A DNA stretch of 40,445 nt, from NCBI GenBank assembly GCA_030650415.1, contig JAUSEG010000016.1, positions 1 through 40,445 on the forward strand. The letters are read 5' to 3'. The position numbers were made by a program, and so were the translations under genes. Position 1 is the stretch's first letter. Each line of letters starts with the position of its first letter. The notes under the pieces were generated by a model that worked only from the letters and a program-made list of their open reading frames with translations, was not told the DNA's origin and did not search any database. Source of the stretch: a bacterium (GTDB taxonomy: Bacteria > Patescibacteriota > Patescibacteriia > Patescibacteriales > GWC2-42-12). Shown one piece after another: positions 40,201 to 40,445 of the stretch.

Positions 40201-40445
40201 ACATTGAAACCGGACTAACCGATTCATTAATTTCCACTATCCAAATTTCCACTTTCAGATGCGGTCCTGATACGGTCATTTCGCCGGTTCTGGCTGAAAT
40301 TACAAAAAAAACACCGAGCCTCTTAATTCAATCGGATGCCATGATAAAAGAATTGGCGCACCTGGAAAATCGGGTTAATACTTATATCAACCAGTTAAAT
40401 AAAAAATTGCACGAAGAATTTTCTCAAGAGCATTTTTCCATCGGT
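37239..40445 (+). CDS. large acyl-CoA dehydratase activase (BadF/HgdC-type duplicated), partial
   Basis: 1069 codons without a stop, running off the window. Domain 1 (to about 320) and domain 2 (about 325-590) are both BadF/BadG/HgdC-like ASKHA ATPases. Domain 2 has INIGLDVGSTMAKMLITD, the iron-sulfur cysteines in CSAGTGS and NATCAVF, and LVDIGGEDTKVSII. Domain 1 retains HCGAGSG and RCGVF. A Cys-rich link (CRGAVCGDREASC, about 647-659) follows, then the DUF2229-type region. Such proteins use ATP to inject an electron into 2-hydroxyacyl-CoA dehydratases. No dehydratase is in view, so its target is unknown. Confidence 0.85.
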   Translation, partial: MPKTNLIIIDAGMEHIHIGFCHDKKIKSLIIQNNDKIETLFKNHKVLELLEDPNNEIYLTGKLAEIVRTTIKRGIIIIPGAALWASAQFLLEKSKTISSLGIIDLSASGYLLVAVDKNGGLKDDLLIANPHCGAGSGINLNRILEKLAIKKTAVDDILKDYLGEAGKAKRQSVSVRADRCGVFSSSATISDKNQGIPLDFALAVTMKSEALKPLKKMLPKVETVYLTGRVFAWQYLRDCAADYLKSIGVKEIFYDEEQTIMIQGVKYLTENIGLENFKEQSEKKLSKPEKLSTYPSFPELKEKYLSAGLFMRLDEPEIKMMEPKNFQSAPINIGLDVGSTMAKMLITDATTNEIIFKSSCDNHGDTIETIRHIFLDLKSAGINSLNIQHLGLTGSGRYQVQKILQKVYPALAERIFVLVENYAHARGSLECAKDHIKNLKKQGREVNADFCALVDIGGEDTKVSIISLKKAELFDNAMNTKCSAGTGSLMDTLKSLFGIKEISEACRRAYEAPKAYEINATCAVFLMENAKKMQALGYAKDEILASANYAIVENMARTLWQQIEFPKNAVVLLHGQTMLSDPLPLAVTHRLEANGKMYCLVPPLPGHRACLGLINSIRQLTDKGLKENICVLDNFINLEFTKKIITCRGAVCGDREASCSRTQLTSKNLEEKMSLILGGCSAINELTAHKSALSDAPDAYKEIWQLIDSAMPKSKATNRLVIPRSFAISEQAFFLAKIFEKLGLPVQVDNVQENDVLEAQALFNIDVCAPLIGAAGQFMRLAGEEHGVILTPQIDFLPTSEGGLGRTCTTNQGGVMIAQHLAKLKYPKANFISFVLSLKKIDPEYLADQLYEKLTDIFKYYNLNIAKPELKQAIAYAIEENQNLKERVALKTSEYIEEAIRQRKNITIVCGREYILNSGIYDSHIGKLLKDKGVLALPSYAFMSRLDKDFSYIYWRNPHDLLTKINAITNKNLHTFLEHPRLRELIKNIETGLTDSLISTIQISTFRCGPDTVISPVLAEITKKTPSLLIQSDAMIKELAHLENRVNTYINQLNKKLHEEFSQEHFSIG

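Overview
The window looks like a chromosomal segment of a Patescibacteria (Candidate Phyla Radiation) bacterium, probably of the Parcubacteria group. I infer this from AT-rich DNA, small divergent core genes, the standard code with TGA as stop, and a tandem array of VirB2-like pilins of a type common in that group. No database search was possible.

Regions 1-5.5 kb: MazG-like pyrophosphohydrolase, tRNA-Ala(GGC), an endonuclease-like ORF, a nucleoside-deoxyribosyltransferase-like gene, a tRNA-Arg nested inside another tRNA-Arg, a bactofilin, a diacylglycerol-kinase-like protein, then the conserved rpmH-rnpA-yidD-yidC block on the minus strand. 5.5-8.4 kb: dnaA and dnaN, with weak DnaA boxes and an AT-rich stretch between them. 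8.7-13.3 kb: a class A penicillin-binding protein, a DUF4143 ATPase, and a frameshifted duplicate of the PBP 5' end. 13.5-17.8 kb: cell-surface genes (multi-pass membrane protein, LTA-synthase-like phosphotransferase, glycosyltransferases). 18-19.7 kb: a second DUF4143 ATPase between direct repeats.

Region 19.7-25.9 kb: a secreted protein followed by nine tandem VirB2/TrbC-like pilins, the most striking gene family here; the secreted protein and the first pilin have near-identical promoters. 26-27.5 kb: two lipoproteins with unusual codon use. 27.8-28.8 kb: a secreted 3D-domain protein and a GIY-YIG nuclease that runs into a broken tRNA-Cys with an intact tRNA-Cys inside it. 29.1-30.4 kb: a cluster of perfect DnaA boxes among three hairpins, a strongly structured non-coding RNA with its own promoter and terminator, a uvrA tail fragment, and a compact HTH gene cassette. 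30.5-37 kb: glycyl-, arginyl- and tyrosyl-tRNA synthetases, murI and a RidA-like gene. The window ends inside a very large acyl-CoA dehydratase activase.

A general theme is small palindromic repeats. At least four MITE-like families and two tiny palindrome families are present. Members are found in tRNA genes, inside larger repeats as clean insertions, and in frame inside murI (exactly ten codons). These palindromes, the two nested tRNA loci and the 29.4 kb RNA are the main candidates for something undescribed.
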